A stretch of DNA of 64,000 bases. It comes from Smittium culicis. Its lineage: Eukaryota > Kickxellomycota > Harpellomycetes > Harpellales > Legeriomycetaceae. This document shows positions 46,168-58,890 of the stretch, in pieces. The notes under the pieces are model-generated. The model did not search any database. It was given only the letters and a program-made list of their open reading frames with translations, and was not told the origin of the DNA. The position numbers were made by a program, and so were the translations under genes. Within the stretch, counting starts at the first letter, position 1; every line of letters begins with the position of its first letter. Where the stretch lies: positions 142,627 through 206,626 of the forward strand of contig LSSN01000002.1 in assembly GCA_001970855.1 (NCBI GenBank), given 5' to 3'.

Positions 46168-47982
46168 ATGTACAGAAACCATTTCTTAATATATTTCCTA
46201 GCTTCCCAGATCTTTGCTAACCCTCTGGTCGCCGCAAGCTCCCATTTCAACAACGCTTCAAACAAAAATCTCCTTAAAAAAAACAGCTTGTACGATAAAA
46301 AATTTATCTTCTCCCAAAATGTACCCTACTTGTCCACTTTATAATAATATCTTCCTTTTTATCTAAATCACCCCCTCTAACTATTACACTTCTTTTTCTT
46401 TTCTAAATTCGCCCCAACTTAGATAAACAGATCTGCTATATTTGTACGCCAAGATGGTAATTTTTTTCTTATTAAACTCCGCTTTCCTATCTATAAATAC
46501 TTACAATTTATATTTTATATCACCGCTTAAAGTTCAACTCAAAAACTAACTTCAATCCTTCTTTTAACTCTCTAGACGCCTCTGACTCCGAACAATCTAA
46601 TAATAACGGTAATTATTCCTCTTTTATATACCTCTTTTTTTTTTTTTTTACCACTATTCGGCTTGCTTATAAGTAAGGTTGGAAGATTCGATGTTAAGGA
46701 CCTATCAAACACGCACACTTAATTCAATGGCCCCATATATTACCAAAGAATGTTTACATCAACTTCTGCTTTGAATATCATAGGTTTTGACCTAACACCC
46801 ACATCTTCAGATTCCCAAATATCATCTCTAAACACTATAGATTCTATTCCTAGCTCTTCAGCTCCAATAACATCTTCCTTACCTATCATTACTCCAGCAA
46901 TAGATTCAGACACTAATATAACCTCTCAAAATATTCCCACTGAATCTACCACTAACCCATCCCCGTCCTCAATAGACACACTTCTAACATCTGAAATTCC
47001 TACTTTAGATCCCTCCACATCACCTTCTCAATCCCTGTCCTCAATAGACACACTTCTAACATCTGAAATTCCTACTTTAGATCCCTCCACACAACCTTCT
47101 CCATCCCTGTCCTCAATAGACACACTTCTAACATCTGAAATTCCTACTTTAGATCCCTCCACATCACCTTCTCCATCCCCGTCCTCAATAGACACACTTC
47201 TAACATCTGAAATTCCAACTTTAGATCCCTCTACACCACCTTCTCCATCTCCCGAACCAACACCTGAACCAACTCCAACTCCTTCCCCCGAGCCCACACC
47301 AACACCCGAACCAACTCCATCCCCAACACCTGAACCAACCCCTGAACCAACCCTTGAACCAACCCCTGAACCAACCCCTGAACCAACCCCTAAACCAACT
47401 CCTTCCCCAACACCTGAACCATCTCCTTCCCCTGAACCAACCCCAACCCCAACCCCAACGCCTGAATCTAATGCATCCCCTGCACCAACTTCTGAGCCAA
47501 AATCCACCCCTTCTAGCGCAAAAGAAAATATCGAATCCCAAAAATCTACCACTAACGCTCCCAACCAATCAAGATCGACAACAACTAGGTTAACACCATC
47601 AACAACATCATCAGGCTCTGTCTCTAGTATAATTATTTCAAAGGCCACCACCATTGGTTCCAAGTCTGGAACATTCTCAACCGTCCTAGTCAAAACCAAA
47701 ACCTCCCAATCTGCTACCGTGGTAACAAATTCTCTAGGTGTTGCCAGCACATCAATGGTTGTCGTTTACATTGTAGACTACGTTTACGTCGACGAACAAT
47801 ACCCAGAAGGCGCAACCCTTGGCTCAGAAACAGTCGATGGAAAAATCGTCCAATCTATCGTCGGTCCTGATGGCCAAATTACCCTAGTAACTGTGAACTC
47901 CTCCCCAAAAATAATCCCATCTCTTGGCCTCAATTCTTTGATACTATTCGCTGCTTGGTCTTTAGCTTTTGTCCTTTTGTAA
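46168..47982 (+). CDS. Ser/Thr/Pro-rich GPI-anchored repeat protein, four exons
   Basis: Join 46168..46320, 46423..46456, 46576..46608, 46784..47982; 472 aa by my reconstruction. Exon 1 supplies a signal peptide ([19 protein letters not shown]). Two tiny exons (34 and 33 nt) carry the frame to the large exon; all sites are GT...AG. The mature protein has four tandem 24-residue units ([20 protein letters not shown] type), then a [12 protein letters not shown] Pro/Thr tract, then a Ser/Thr region. A compact segment follows ([30 protein letters not shown]). It ends in a hydrophobic stretch ([19 protein letters not shown]) after NSS, fitting GPI attachment. The layout is that of fungal wall mannoproteins and adhesins; function is unknown. 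Without exon 1 the open frame would start at 46750 and lack a signal peptide. The small exons are the least certain part. Confidence 0.7.
46966..47253 (+). repeat. 72-bp coding minisatellite, four units
   Basis: Units begin at 46966, 47038, 47110 and 47182 (tcctcaatagacacacttct). They are nearly identical, differing in a few silent or Ser/Pro/Gln changes. The 24-codon period keeps the frame, so unit number can vary without breaking the gene. Confidence 0.97.
47254..47474 (+). repeat. Pro-Glu-Pro-Thr coding repeat tract
   Basis: Imperfect 12-nt-based repeats (cctgaaccaacc) coding PEPT units with interspersed PSP and PTP, inside the GPI protein. Probably extended and O-glycosylated. Confidence 0.9.
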
Positions 47983-49939
47983 CTCTTTTTTTTTTTTTGG
48001 CTTTTTGAATAAACATATAAAAACAAACCCCACAATTAAAATACTTTTATCAGTTGCGCTTCTCCCACCCCATGTCCCTCTCCTCTTCTATATATTTATA
48101 AAGTTGCTTTGTCTAACAAGTAGACTCATGGCTCTCACATTCAACCTATAATGAGGTCCGAAAAATCCTTTTAATGATTGCTGGATGAGCCTTTTAGACA
48201 ATCATCTCACGGTTTAATGATAAATATCAAATCATTTTTTTAAAGTTGATTAAAGTATAATATATTAAAGTCCCGAGCTATCAACAAATTGTATTTGCTC
48301 AGTCCGGGTCACTGTCTTGTACAACTACTCGTAACTAATCTTGATTTACACTACATTGGGATCCTCGAATGTCATATCCGTGCAAATTAAATTTAAACTG
48401 AAATCATATAATTAACGTAGCTTATTACTTCACAGAAAGTCATAAGCTATTCTAAAACCTTTAACCCATATTTTTTTTATCTTTCTCATATCCTTATATT
48501 CTTACTTAATACTGATCTTGCATCAATAAAATTACCGATGCCGCCGAGTCTGCATGTTTGAAACATTTTCACCTCCACATTACTATTATCTAGTCTGTAG
48601 AAAAATTTTACTTTACTACGTCTTAATAACGAATTCATATGAAAAACACGCAAGATAAAGGTTTTATATTAAGAGTGAATAGATCCCTCATTATCATATA
48701 CAAATTTTACCACGATATACGAAGCACGTCGGAAAATGCGAAATTATTTTACTGCTGGTGCACTCATATCTATTTAACTATACTATCAAATTTAATATTA
48801 AAAAAAACCTCGGCTATTTCCCACCCTAGTAATTTCAGATCCTATCCATCGGCGAATAGAAAAACCAAGATCGGGCCATTATTCCGGCCCAACTACCTTA
48901 AAATTATGTGGAAACTTTGCATTCTATTCGTCAGACCGCTAGCTACGCCATTAAATTCTGTGGTTATAACACATAAAAACTCCAAAACCGCCCAAACCAC
49001 ATCCCCCCCCCCCACCATAAGCCGCAGAGCTTTTGTATCTGAGCCGTAAGAAAAATGGCAGATCCGTTGGAAAATGGATTCAGCCTAAAATCTCCTTCGC
49101 TGGCTCAACAAGGAAAACAATGGCCTTTGTTACCTGCCGCTTCAAGTTCAGTAAAACGCGCGAATCGTTTTTTGCCTCCCCCTTCTCCCAATATACATAC
49201 CATATATAAAACAAACCCGTAACTGTACCTTACATGAACCCGAATAATAACACACTAAAAACTAAAACTAAAACTAAACTAATAAAGTAACAACAACAAA
49301 AATTGACTCAAATAAACTGTTGTTCAAATATTACTATATCAAGCTCCTGGAACTTTCAGAAAGATTTAATCGTTGCCTTGTGAATTAAGTTTAGTGTCGC
49401 GCAAACATATTGCCCACAATAATCACCCGCATTAACCGCATAATTGTATAATCCATATCAATCCCATCCTATTTTCAACTGCACCATACCCCCCTCATTC
49501 TTACTATAGAATGTCATAATCCAATTTATAATGGACCAATCGCCGAGCTATTTTCCGCCAACCAAAGATCTCCTTATCATATTAATCTCATTGCACCATC
49601 TACTCCTACCCTCATTAGTCATTCTTCTCTTTTCAGTATTTTATATATAGCATTATCCTTCACTTGAAAGATTATTCTATTCAAAAACTTTATCCATCCC
49701 TAGCCCTTTATTTCCTATAGTTTTATTACTTCTTTAATAAACATTTATTACCTAGCCTTACATTCCTTGATCCCAGTCTTCTATTAAACCAGCCTTGACA
49801 TCTGAATAGAATACATTATCATAAGAATACAATAGCTTATATCCTCAGTAAAGATACTAGAGTAAATTACAAGCTTACGCCACCAAGACATAGGATTTTT
49901 TACCCAGAATTTATCTTAGCACCAGAATCGAACGCCGAT
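47983..49939. other. Downstream of GPI gene; no supported gene
   Basis: C/T-rich on the plus strand. A C run lies at 49004-49013. The open frame at 48639-49049 has no recognisable motif. The 5' LTR of the chromovirus would be expected near the right end, but I could not define it; a tRNA-primer-like phrase (agcaccagaatcgaac) precedes the gag start. Confidence 0.4.
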
Positions 49940-50960
49940 ATGGAACAAAAACAAGGTCTAATACAAGAAAATGACGTTACTCCGGAAAAAACGGTACATG
50001 GACACCCGGATTAAAGTTCAAGTCCAGTCTCAAGCTGAATTACAGATACAGGTGTATATTAAAGCACAAACCCAGAATAAGGAATTCCAAACCAGCCAAA
50101 ACCCGTTTCAACCCGCCATACTCAGTCTATCCAATAATATCACGCTACCTGACGCGCCCAAATTTGACGAAGAAGCAGCAGATTACCCCTTATTCATTAT
50201 AAACATAGATTTTTTTTTTGGCGTAGTCCAGAATTTTTTTATCAGTAGAAAAAAAAAAATTCTATTCATCTGAAACCATCTACTAGGAACCACATCCAAC
50301 TGTTTTTGGATGGTTGTTAGCTACCAAATCACCATTCCTAGCGAACTATGAAGCCTTTATACAAGAATTCAATAGCAAATTTTTGGACCCCAGTCATGGT
50401 AAAAAAAATCAGGAATTATTCTAGAACTGTAAAAAAGGCTCCAGAGATTTAGTATCATGCGCAAACAAAGTTCAGATCCCCGGAATACGAGAGTGGGTTC
50501 GATGAAACTGCTTTAGTCGATCAGTTTCATTGCGGCCCCAATCCAAAAATCACGCAATTCATTATGATGGAGGATTTGCTTGATTCCTTGGAAGAAACAA
50601 TAAAATTAACTTGTAGAGTGGAAAATCGGATCATTACGATATACCAGATAAATGGCACAGCTGCGGATCAACATAGCTAAAATCCATTCAGGAAATATAT
50701 TCCGAGCGGTTTTACCCTTAGCTGAACCATGGTACCACAACCACAAGATCAAGATCAAACAGTTTACATGGAGATTAACTCAATCACTGCCAGACTGCGA
50801 TGGCCATTAGCTGAAAAAAAAAAAGACCAGAAGATACGAATTAGGCATGTACCTGTACTATAGTTGTAGCGGCCACATATCCAGAAATTTCCTCAAAAAC
50901 CAGATTCAGGTGTCAGGAACAATAACAGAAGAAGTAAGACAGAAGTTATATAATAAAAAA
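49940..50960 (+). pseudogene. Gypsy gag pseudogene
   Basis: MEQKQGLIQENDV at the start. An internal frame at 49971-50273 reads LPDAPKFDEEAADYPLFIIN (capsid-like start: preferred Pro-x-F...Y..F), followed by further pieces in shifted frames. Near 50850 a zinc-knuckle remnant reads GMYLYYSCSGHISRNF, with C and GH kept. Not expressible. Confidence 0.7.
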
Positions 50961-51309
50961 AAGATATAAATAAACCAAGTGTTACTTTTGCGGACAGGAT
51001 AGTGTAATATTTATTTATAATTAATACTTAAGCTAAAAACAAGGCTAGAAAAGAGAATAAAATTGTTTTCAGGTGTGGGGACCAAAAAAATAGTGAAATT
51101 TGGGGGTATTTATTTGTTTTAAGTTAGTACAAAACACATGTAAAACATAGGAATGGTTCAGGCTATAATAAATATTATATTGTAGAATAAATGTTACTTA
51201 GGAAAAATCCGCAGAAAAAGCGTTGGGGATGTTTTTTCTGTATCACTAGTTATATTACTGGTTGGAATAAATACTCAGAAAAAGCCGAGTCAAAACTACC
51301 TAATCATGA

Positions 51310-52724
51310 CAAAGCCATCTGGTCCTGGTGACTTATTTTTGGGTGAACTATCAATTGATACCTCTATTTCATCTATTTCTATATCCTTATCTAATTAAAG
51401 AACTTCTATTTATGCTAACCTTTTTTTAATATATTGAATTGGATTGATTTGGCTATTGACGATGGTTACACCTTTATTAAAAAGGCTTGAGTAAAATCCA
51501 TTACATATTTCGAAAATTTAGAGCTTATCAGTTGTCAGTTCACCTTTTTTGTTATATAAAATTTTTATTTTTTTTATTTTTTTCATTTGTTTTTAATAAT
51601 CCAAAGAAATATTTGTTTGATTTTTCGCCTTTTTCTACCCAATTAGTTCGTGAGTGGACAATTAGCCCATCAAATTGATTCTTTTTTATCATTTTTATCT
51701 TTTTTTCACTAACCAGTATTTCTTGGTTGTAAAGCTGAATTTCTGCAGGGCTAGCATTTGCCCTTTTTATTAGTGCGTTATATGTTTCATTTTTTTTTTG
51801 TAATGAGTCAATTTGATTGTTTCTAGAATTTAATTTGCCAAATTTAATAAACACTTTTTTAAATTTGTGCTTAATTGATGCCCATTCGTCAATTTTTTTA
51901 CATTCCATGTTTAATATTTTATATATCTCGACAGAAACTTCTGTTTTTTGAAGTAAGCTTGAGTTAAGCTTCCAATTTTCTTTGTAAGCTTTTCTATTGT
52001 CTGACCAGTTACATACAGTAAATTTAATTCATTTATGATCAGAGAACTCTGTTGATGTAATTTCATTTATTTTACATTTTTGGAGAGCATCATTGGGTTT
52101 AAAATTATAGTCTACTCTGGACTTATACCTTCCAGAATATTCTTCCCAAGTATATATTATGTCATTTCCTTTTAATTCGCTTAATATATTTGATAACCCA
52201 AATGAGTTTATTAGCTCCTCCATTCTTTTCAATTCTTTCCCATTCTTTTTTATTGGTTATTCTAGGCGGGAACCTATCTTTTATTTCATCTTCGACCATA
52301 TTCATATCGCCCATAATTATAATTTCTTCATCTCTTTTTTTACTAGCCAATAGTTTTTCTATTGTAAAATCTATCAGGATTTTTCTTTCACGCTGATTGT
52401 TGGGAAAGTATAGGTTCACTAACTTTATTTTTTTATGTTCTGTTCTAACCAATGAAATGTTAATTCTTACGTCGAAGTATATTGATTTTCCCAATAATTT
52501 AAATCTGCTATTACTAATAATTGTCGCTGTATATTTTGACCAGGATACCATTCCGTTCCAATAGCTAGTCCAGAATGACTTATCTAAGGTTTTAATATTT
52601 ATTTCTTGAAGGCATATTATGTCTGACTTTAACATTCTTTTAAAAAATGCAAAAACCCTGCTTTTTTTTTTTTGCTACAAGCTATTCCTTTCACGTTAAA
52701 TGTTGATATTATTATATTATCCAT
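51310..52724 (-). pseudogene. LINE copy B ORF2 pseudogene (endonuclease part)
   Basis: Starts MDNIIISTFNVKGIA. 52162-52635 reads SDIICLQEINIKTLDKSFW, then LVNLYFPNNQRERK and IIIMGDMNMVEDEIKDRFPP. 52029-52232 reads YTWEEYSGRYKSRVDYNF and FSDHK, the final catalytic His region. 51552-51908 is the linker (NWVEKGEKSNKYFF). The RT begins near 51340 and is cut off. Confidence 0.88.
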
Positions 52725-54119
52725 TTTTTTCTTTTATATTATTTTTTTTTCTGTTTTTATGTTTTGTTTTTTTTTTCCCAGAAAATATTAAAGCATATGC
52801 TTTAAGTAAGGTCCATTTCCACTTCAGTAGAAATATTTTTCTCGAATTTACTCTTATTTCCTATCTATTTTTCTTTTTCTATCATTTTTTTTATACGACT
52901 TTTTCCACAACTGCTTCTGGATTTTCCTCTGTTTTTTCTATTTCATTGATTTCTCTCTGTTTAGGTATGTTTTTTAACTTAATTTTTTTCATTTTCTTAT
53001 TTTTTTGGATTTTATTGAAAGTACTTTTAAAGTTACTGTTATTTTTTTTAAATTTAGATAAAATTCTTAGGGTCGGGCTTAAGTATAAATCTCTTCTTGA
53101 TATATTAGTGTCTTATGAGTCTGAGTATACACATCCATCAGATAAGTTTTTTAAATATTTCACTTTTAGATTTTCTAAGCTAATAATTTCTTTGTTTATT
53201 ATATTGTTAGATTATGGTGTCATACTTAATGGGGTGACCACGGTTTTTGAGTTTTCTTGTTGAGAAACTTTATCATTATTTTCTGCACTATCCGATTTGT
53301 CGTTAACATCAGTGGTATTTGTTTCACCCTCTATTATTTCATTTTGATCTATTTCATTAATAAATATTTTTTTTATGTTTTTTGAGGATGAAATCCTTGG
53401 TCTTATCAATTTTTTTTTTTCGATTCTTCGCACTGGTATTTCCAGTGGTCGATTTTTTTACAATATGTGCATATTGGTTGGGCCCCTTTCCACAGCAACA
53501 AAACTTTTACATCCATAATTTCCAAATATTTTGGTATTTAATTTTCTTTTTTTGTTTTTAGTATTATTTTAATGCTTTTGGATGGAAATGCGTTAATATT
53601 TTTATATTTTAGTGTAGTGATATCCATAACTTCTCCTATCTTTGAGAGTTCTTCGTGTGCTTTATGGGTTACTTCCCAAACACTTAAGCCGCTATATGAT
53701 GGTATTTTGATTTTTTTAAACTATATTTAGTACTCTGTTGTCTCTAAGAGGTCCAATTTTTTTCTTTATAAGTTATATTGATCTTTTTCGTTAAAAATTT
53801 TTAAAAACAATATTTTACGACAGTTGTCTATCTCGAAACATGTTTGAATCTCCCCAAACTGAATTAGTATACTTTCAACAAAATCATCAATGCTTTCATT
53901 ATTGTCTGTTAATTACAGCCCTAGTTTAAGCGTAGTCCCACCTAATCATGGGATTTTCCTTTTTATAGGCTCGTTCCCCATGGTCTTTTTAAACAAAGAT
54001 ACTCATATGAACTTATTTTCACTTTTTTTATTTTTATCAGGGGGTTTAATTCTAGAGTTAACTACGTTAGCCCAAGTTGAGGTTTGTTCCTTTTGGATAA
54101 TTTTTTTCGTTGTATCCAT
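52725..54119 (-). pseudogene. LINE copy B ORF1 pseudogene
   Basis: Starts MDTTKKIIQKEQTSTWANVV (compare SWANVV in copy A), then WLGGTTLKLGL, GEIQTCFEIDNCRKILFLK, SGLSVWEVTHKAHEELSKIG, and an acidic stretch at 53212-53433 (DQNEIIEGETNTTDVNDKSD). The end is a very Lys-rich segment. Several stops and frame changes. Confidence 0.75.
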
Positions 54120-54499
54120 TTTTTACTTTCGTTTTTCAAGGAAATATACTTTTCCCGTTATATTTTAATCAATTCAATCAGATTATTGAAGCATACATAA
54201 AGTTTATAATCTAGAATAAAAGTCTATGCATATAAACTAGATCTTATACCTTCAAGATAAAGTCAAGAATTTCAACATGTACCTCGTTCTAATCTCTTAT
54301 CCCTCAGCCTTTACCCTTATCAAAAAATTTTTTTTTGTGCATATTTTATATCTATATTTCATTAGTAGTAATTAAATAAAAATTCATGGATCTATATTCC
54401 TTGACATTTTGAAAAGCTTAAAAAATTAGATATAAAAAAACAAACTATCAAATCACGATAATAAAATAATATAACCAAGGTCAAAAAATATGGATCATA

Positions 54500-57400
54500 A
54501 AAAAGAAATTTTCAGTCAACAAATAGAAATGGAACAAGAAAGGCCATGAGAAACGCCTTTAGTACTGATGTCATCTAGCAACGTATCTAAAGGTAGCGCG
54601 TCATATTTTTCTGGAAAATTCAAACTTGAGGGCCTTTAAAAATTCGATTGAACTCCACGAAACTTAAAAGATCTCACATATGGTGTGAAGCTGTATTTTT
54701 GGGAATGAATAAATTCGATTATAAACGAAAAATCTAAGATAATTTTCTTGTTTTCATATCTTTTAGAATCAGAGATGATGTGGTTTTCACCAATCCTACA
54801 GAAAAACGACCACTTTTTACAGATTTATTTAAATTACCAAGTACAATCCAGAAGAAAGTTCTCGGACCAAAATTTTGGTATCAACGCAAGATGGTTGATT
54901 ATAAAATACTACCAGGAATCGAGGCCTATAATTAAATACGAATTCGGGTTTAAAAATCCAAAAATATACTCGTGTTATGGAAAGTTGACATTAGTAGACC
55001 GATTCATACGATTTCTATATAAAATTTAATTCCCTATTTAATTGTACTAGAGATAACCGAAAAATTGAAAGATTGAATCGACGCCCCACTCTTATTAAAA
55101 ACTTTCTGTAGAGCATAAACGCATTAATTCTTGGCCGTCTCATATTAAAATCCAGATGAAAATTGATAATAGGTTTTCTAGACAAAATCACAAAAAAAAA
55201 ACCATAAACTGTTTGTAAAAAAAAAAAAAATCATGTTCCATTTGAATTTTTAAATTGCATCACGCCCAAGAGGCTGGCTGATAACTTAATATATAAGCTC
55301 GCAGATTTGAAAGCGACCTCTGTATGTTCTGTGGCTAACGGCGACACATGGTCAATAACTAAACCAAATAGTACACTCCAGGAAAAGATTATACTCAATT
55401 ATAGAAATGAAGTATCTTTTGAGTACCTATTTCTATACTTTATTTAATTTTTCTAATTCACTGATTTGCTTTCAAAATCTATTTATGTTATGGTAGTTTA
55501 AAAAATTTCGTAATAAATGACTGCCTAATTTATTTTGGGGCATTTGAGAATTTTATAGACAAAAAAATTTACAATTTGAAAAAAAATAATGGAGAAGACT
55601 TGAATTTTAATTTTATATAGGAAAATTTTTTTCTTGTCACTAATTGAAAATTCGATATCCAAAAAATGTAACCAAGTAAAATTGTTATCAATAAAATCCA
55701 AAAAAATTAACTAGATTTTTATCCCATCAATCCCCCAAAATTTTCTAAATATTAGACCTAAAAATCCTATAAATAGCCCAAAAATAGACTTGTTCAATAA
55801 GGAAATAAAATCAAAATCCAATTGTGTATAGAATAATGTATCCTGAAGGCCAAAATTAACTCTAAAATTTCATCGATAAAAGCAATTACACAAGTTTAAT
55901 TTAAAAATTTAATATAAAATCAGGATATATACTATCTTCAAAATCCCCCAAGTGAGCATTTAAAATTTTTTTAGGAAAAAAAGACTGTGGAATACGAATA
56001 TGAGTTGATTACAGAAAATTAATAGAAATCAATATTAAAATTAGTTATCCATTACCTATAATTTACGATCCATATGACCAAATCAAAAAAGAAAAGTTAT
56101 TCAAAAAGCTATATCTAAGAGATACGTATATCCTATTTTGAATAATACCTGAAAATAAGTGATAAAAGGCGTTAATATACAGCTATAAACACCTCGAGCA
56201 CCATTTCATTCCATTTAGCCTAACTAAATCATCATAAAATTTCTAATTTTTTATAAAAGGCGCTATTCATGAAGTTTTAGATTAATGCGCAATAGAATAA
56301 TTGGGATATATCCTAACTTATTCAAGAGTATAAAAGAACACTTTATAAACATAAAAACTGTTCTAAAGAAACTTATAGAAAAAAATTTTTACCTTAAACT
56401 CGAGAAAAGTATGTTCCATCAGAGCCAAATAATTTTTTTTTGGGCACATAATTGCTGATAAATGGCAAAAGCAGATCGAGAAAAGATAAAAAATGTTAAA
56501 TATTGGTTTAATGCTAAAAATTTAAAGTAAATAATTACATTCCCCGGTTTTATAAGCTGTTATGTGAAATAAATTACTAGAATTTAATTTCATCACCGCT
56601 AACATTACTATTCGATAAGAATAATCCAATTAACTGGAAAAATGATTTTCTGTCATATTTTGATGAGATAAAAAATATACTAATAGAACTACTGATTCTA
56701 TTAGTACTTTGATCTTGAGAAATAATTTATAGTATAAACCAAAAAATTTGAATACGCTATGGGTTCAATATTATCTCAAAAGTACGTCGAAGATAGCCTA
56801 CAGAAAATAGCATATATATCATAGAAATTTCAACCTGCAGAAATTAATTACGAATTATATGAATAGGAACTAATTTCTATAGTATCTTCTTTATAGGAAT
56901 GGGAACAGTAATTAGAGGGATAGAATCATAAATTCGCTGTTCTCATAGGTCAAAAAAACTTATATTAATTCAAAGGAGCAAAAATCTTTTATATAAGACA
57001 TAACAGAATATCTTTTTTGTTTTCAAAATATAATTATAATACTTTATATAGGCCAGTAAAGTTAGAGAAAAACTTTAAACCTCGAAAAGAAAGGCTGAAT
57101 ATCGAAGTAAACTCAGAAAAAGTCAAAAAAAATTGCTTGTCGAAACCACTAAAAATGAATAAATTACCCCATTATCAAATATAAACTGCGGCCAAATTGA
57201 AAAAAAAAAAACGATAGATCTAGTAAGAAAAACAAATTCCAGTAAATAATTTAATCACTTATAAGATATATTTTACTTTAATGACAGATGTTATATAACG
57301 AATCTTTCAGAAAGTAGATCATATAATCGTACCACTACTCCAGGTTAGCAGATCACTCATAAGGCTTTATTGGATAATCAAGATTATAAAATTAATCTAA

Positions 57401-58890
57401 ATTATCCGGTTAAAACAAAATCTGTTTTGCTATATAATTTTTATTTATTTAACTTTGAATCTCTAATTCTTTCAATTTCTTAATCTTTTAGTTTTTGGAT
57501 CGATTAATAAAAAATATTCTTATTAATACATAGCCTAACAGCCACGCAGAAAAAAAAATCAAATTAATATCGAACCTTCATTGGTTACAAAAAATTAATA
57601 AATTCATCAAAGAGTATATAGATTCTCTGGAAAATACTGTAGAACAAAAAAAAAAGGCACAAGAAACACGTTCTATTATATCCGCAACAGATTTCTAATA
57701 AACTATAGTCCTCTATCACATTAGATTTCATTGTGGGATTATCACCATCGGAAAATTATACCAAAATTCCTTTTATTTTAGACATATTTACTAAGATTTC
57801 AAGATAAATTTCCTTAAAAAAACTTCCAGACTATAAAATATACTTTATAATTGATTATCAAACACAGATTAAGAAATTATGTTTCCCATAAAGATTTATT
57901 ATCTAAAATAAGCACTATTTTAACCTCAAAATCTTATAATATTATTCTAAAACTTCTAAAAGCAAAGACTAAATTGTTAAAAGGAACAAATAAACCAAAT
58001 TCTAAATATATTTTAGACTTTAATATTGTACTATATTCTTACAGTTAGTAAAAATCGCATACAATATTTATGCACACACATCATTAAAATATTTACGATT
58101 AAATGAGCTTTATAATTATTATCCGAAATTTAAATCAACATAAATTTTTCATTAATCGTCCCAAATGCAGAAACTAGTATAACATAAATCCAAAAAACTC
58201 AGAAATTTCTGTATTCGAATCTTAAAAAATTTGTGGAAAAGAATAGATCCGATGTTTAATAGTTTAAAGAGGGCTTTTTATTACTAAATTCAAGGAACAT
58301 AAATTTAATTTCATTAAAAAATTAGACAATAATTTTTTAGGAAAATTTAATTAATAAAGAAAATAAGGATACAAATTACAAAACAATATTACCGCATACG
58401 CTAAAAAAACACCCATTATTCCGCATATAACTTTTAGAAGAAACAGAGATTAACCCATTAATTGAAAGGAAAAAATGAAAGTATTATACAATATCAAATT
58501 TCATATGATTCACAAATAATCAAAGAAATTATCAATTCACGATTGCACAAACTAAAATAAAATATCTTGTATTGTACGAAGGAAACAGCTATCATGACAG
58601 AAATACTTTGAAGAGAACTACTATTAAAAACTTAGATTTAATCAATAAATTATGCCAAAATAAACCCTCTAAATTACATTATCTAATTTTAATACAATTA
58701 GGAAAAAAAATTACTAAAACCAAATCCACTTTAAATAAAAAAAGAATTAGAATCAAATTCTCTGGAAATAAACATGAGACCTTTTATCTAAGTATTTTGA
58801 TGATAATTAAAATAAAAAAAAAACCATCACCAGCCCACACTTCATTTTCACAAAGCTATTATATAGATTTGAGGCTGCTTAAGCAAAGCT
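54500..58890 (+). pseudogene. Gypsy chromovirus pol pseudogene
   Basis: Readable blocks in order on the plus strand: FLGMNKFDYK near 54695 (end of the protease region); KKDCGIRI*VDYRKLIEINI then YPLPIIYDPYDQIKKEKLF near 55980-56110 (RT start); LKLEKSMFHQ near 56395 (RT thumb); QPAEINYELYE*ELISIVSSL near 56850 and RPVKLEKNFKPRKERL near 57050 (RNase H and its end); IKEYIDSLENT near 57610; SITLDFIVGLSPSENYTKIP near 57715 (integrase core start with the first Asp); and a chromodomain-like end IINSRL, KYLVLYEGNSYHDRNTLKRT near 58530-58620. Stops interrupt most blocks (asterisk = stop). The catalytic YxDD block could not be located. Confidence 0.8.

Larger units (their letters stand above)
51310..54119 (-). 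mobile_element. LINE copy B, 3'-truncated, opposite strand
   Basis: A relative of LINE copy A: ORF1 from an ATG at 54119 and ORF2 from an ATG at 52724. The element is lost at the start of the reverse transcriptase, just after NKSPGPDGF near 51310. LINEs usually lose their 5' end, so loss of the 3' half points to a later deletion or rearrangement rather than ordinary truncated insertion. Confidence 0.85.

Noticed and set aside
46966..47474. CRISPR-like direct repeat array
   Set aside because: Units are contiguous, in frame and coding, with no unique spacers.
47028..47750. 240-codon minus-strand frame rich in Gly and Val
   Set aside because: Antisense of the Pro/Thr/Ser repeats of the GPI protein; no independent support.
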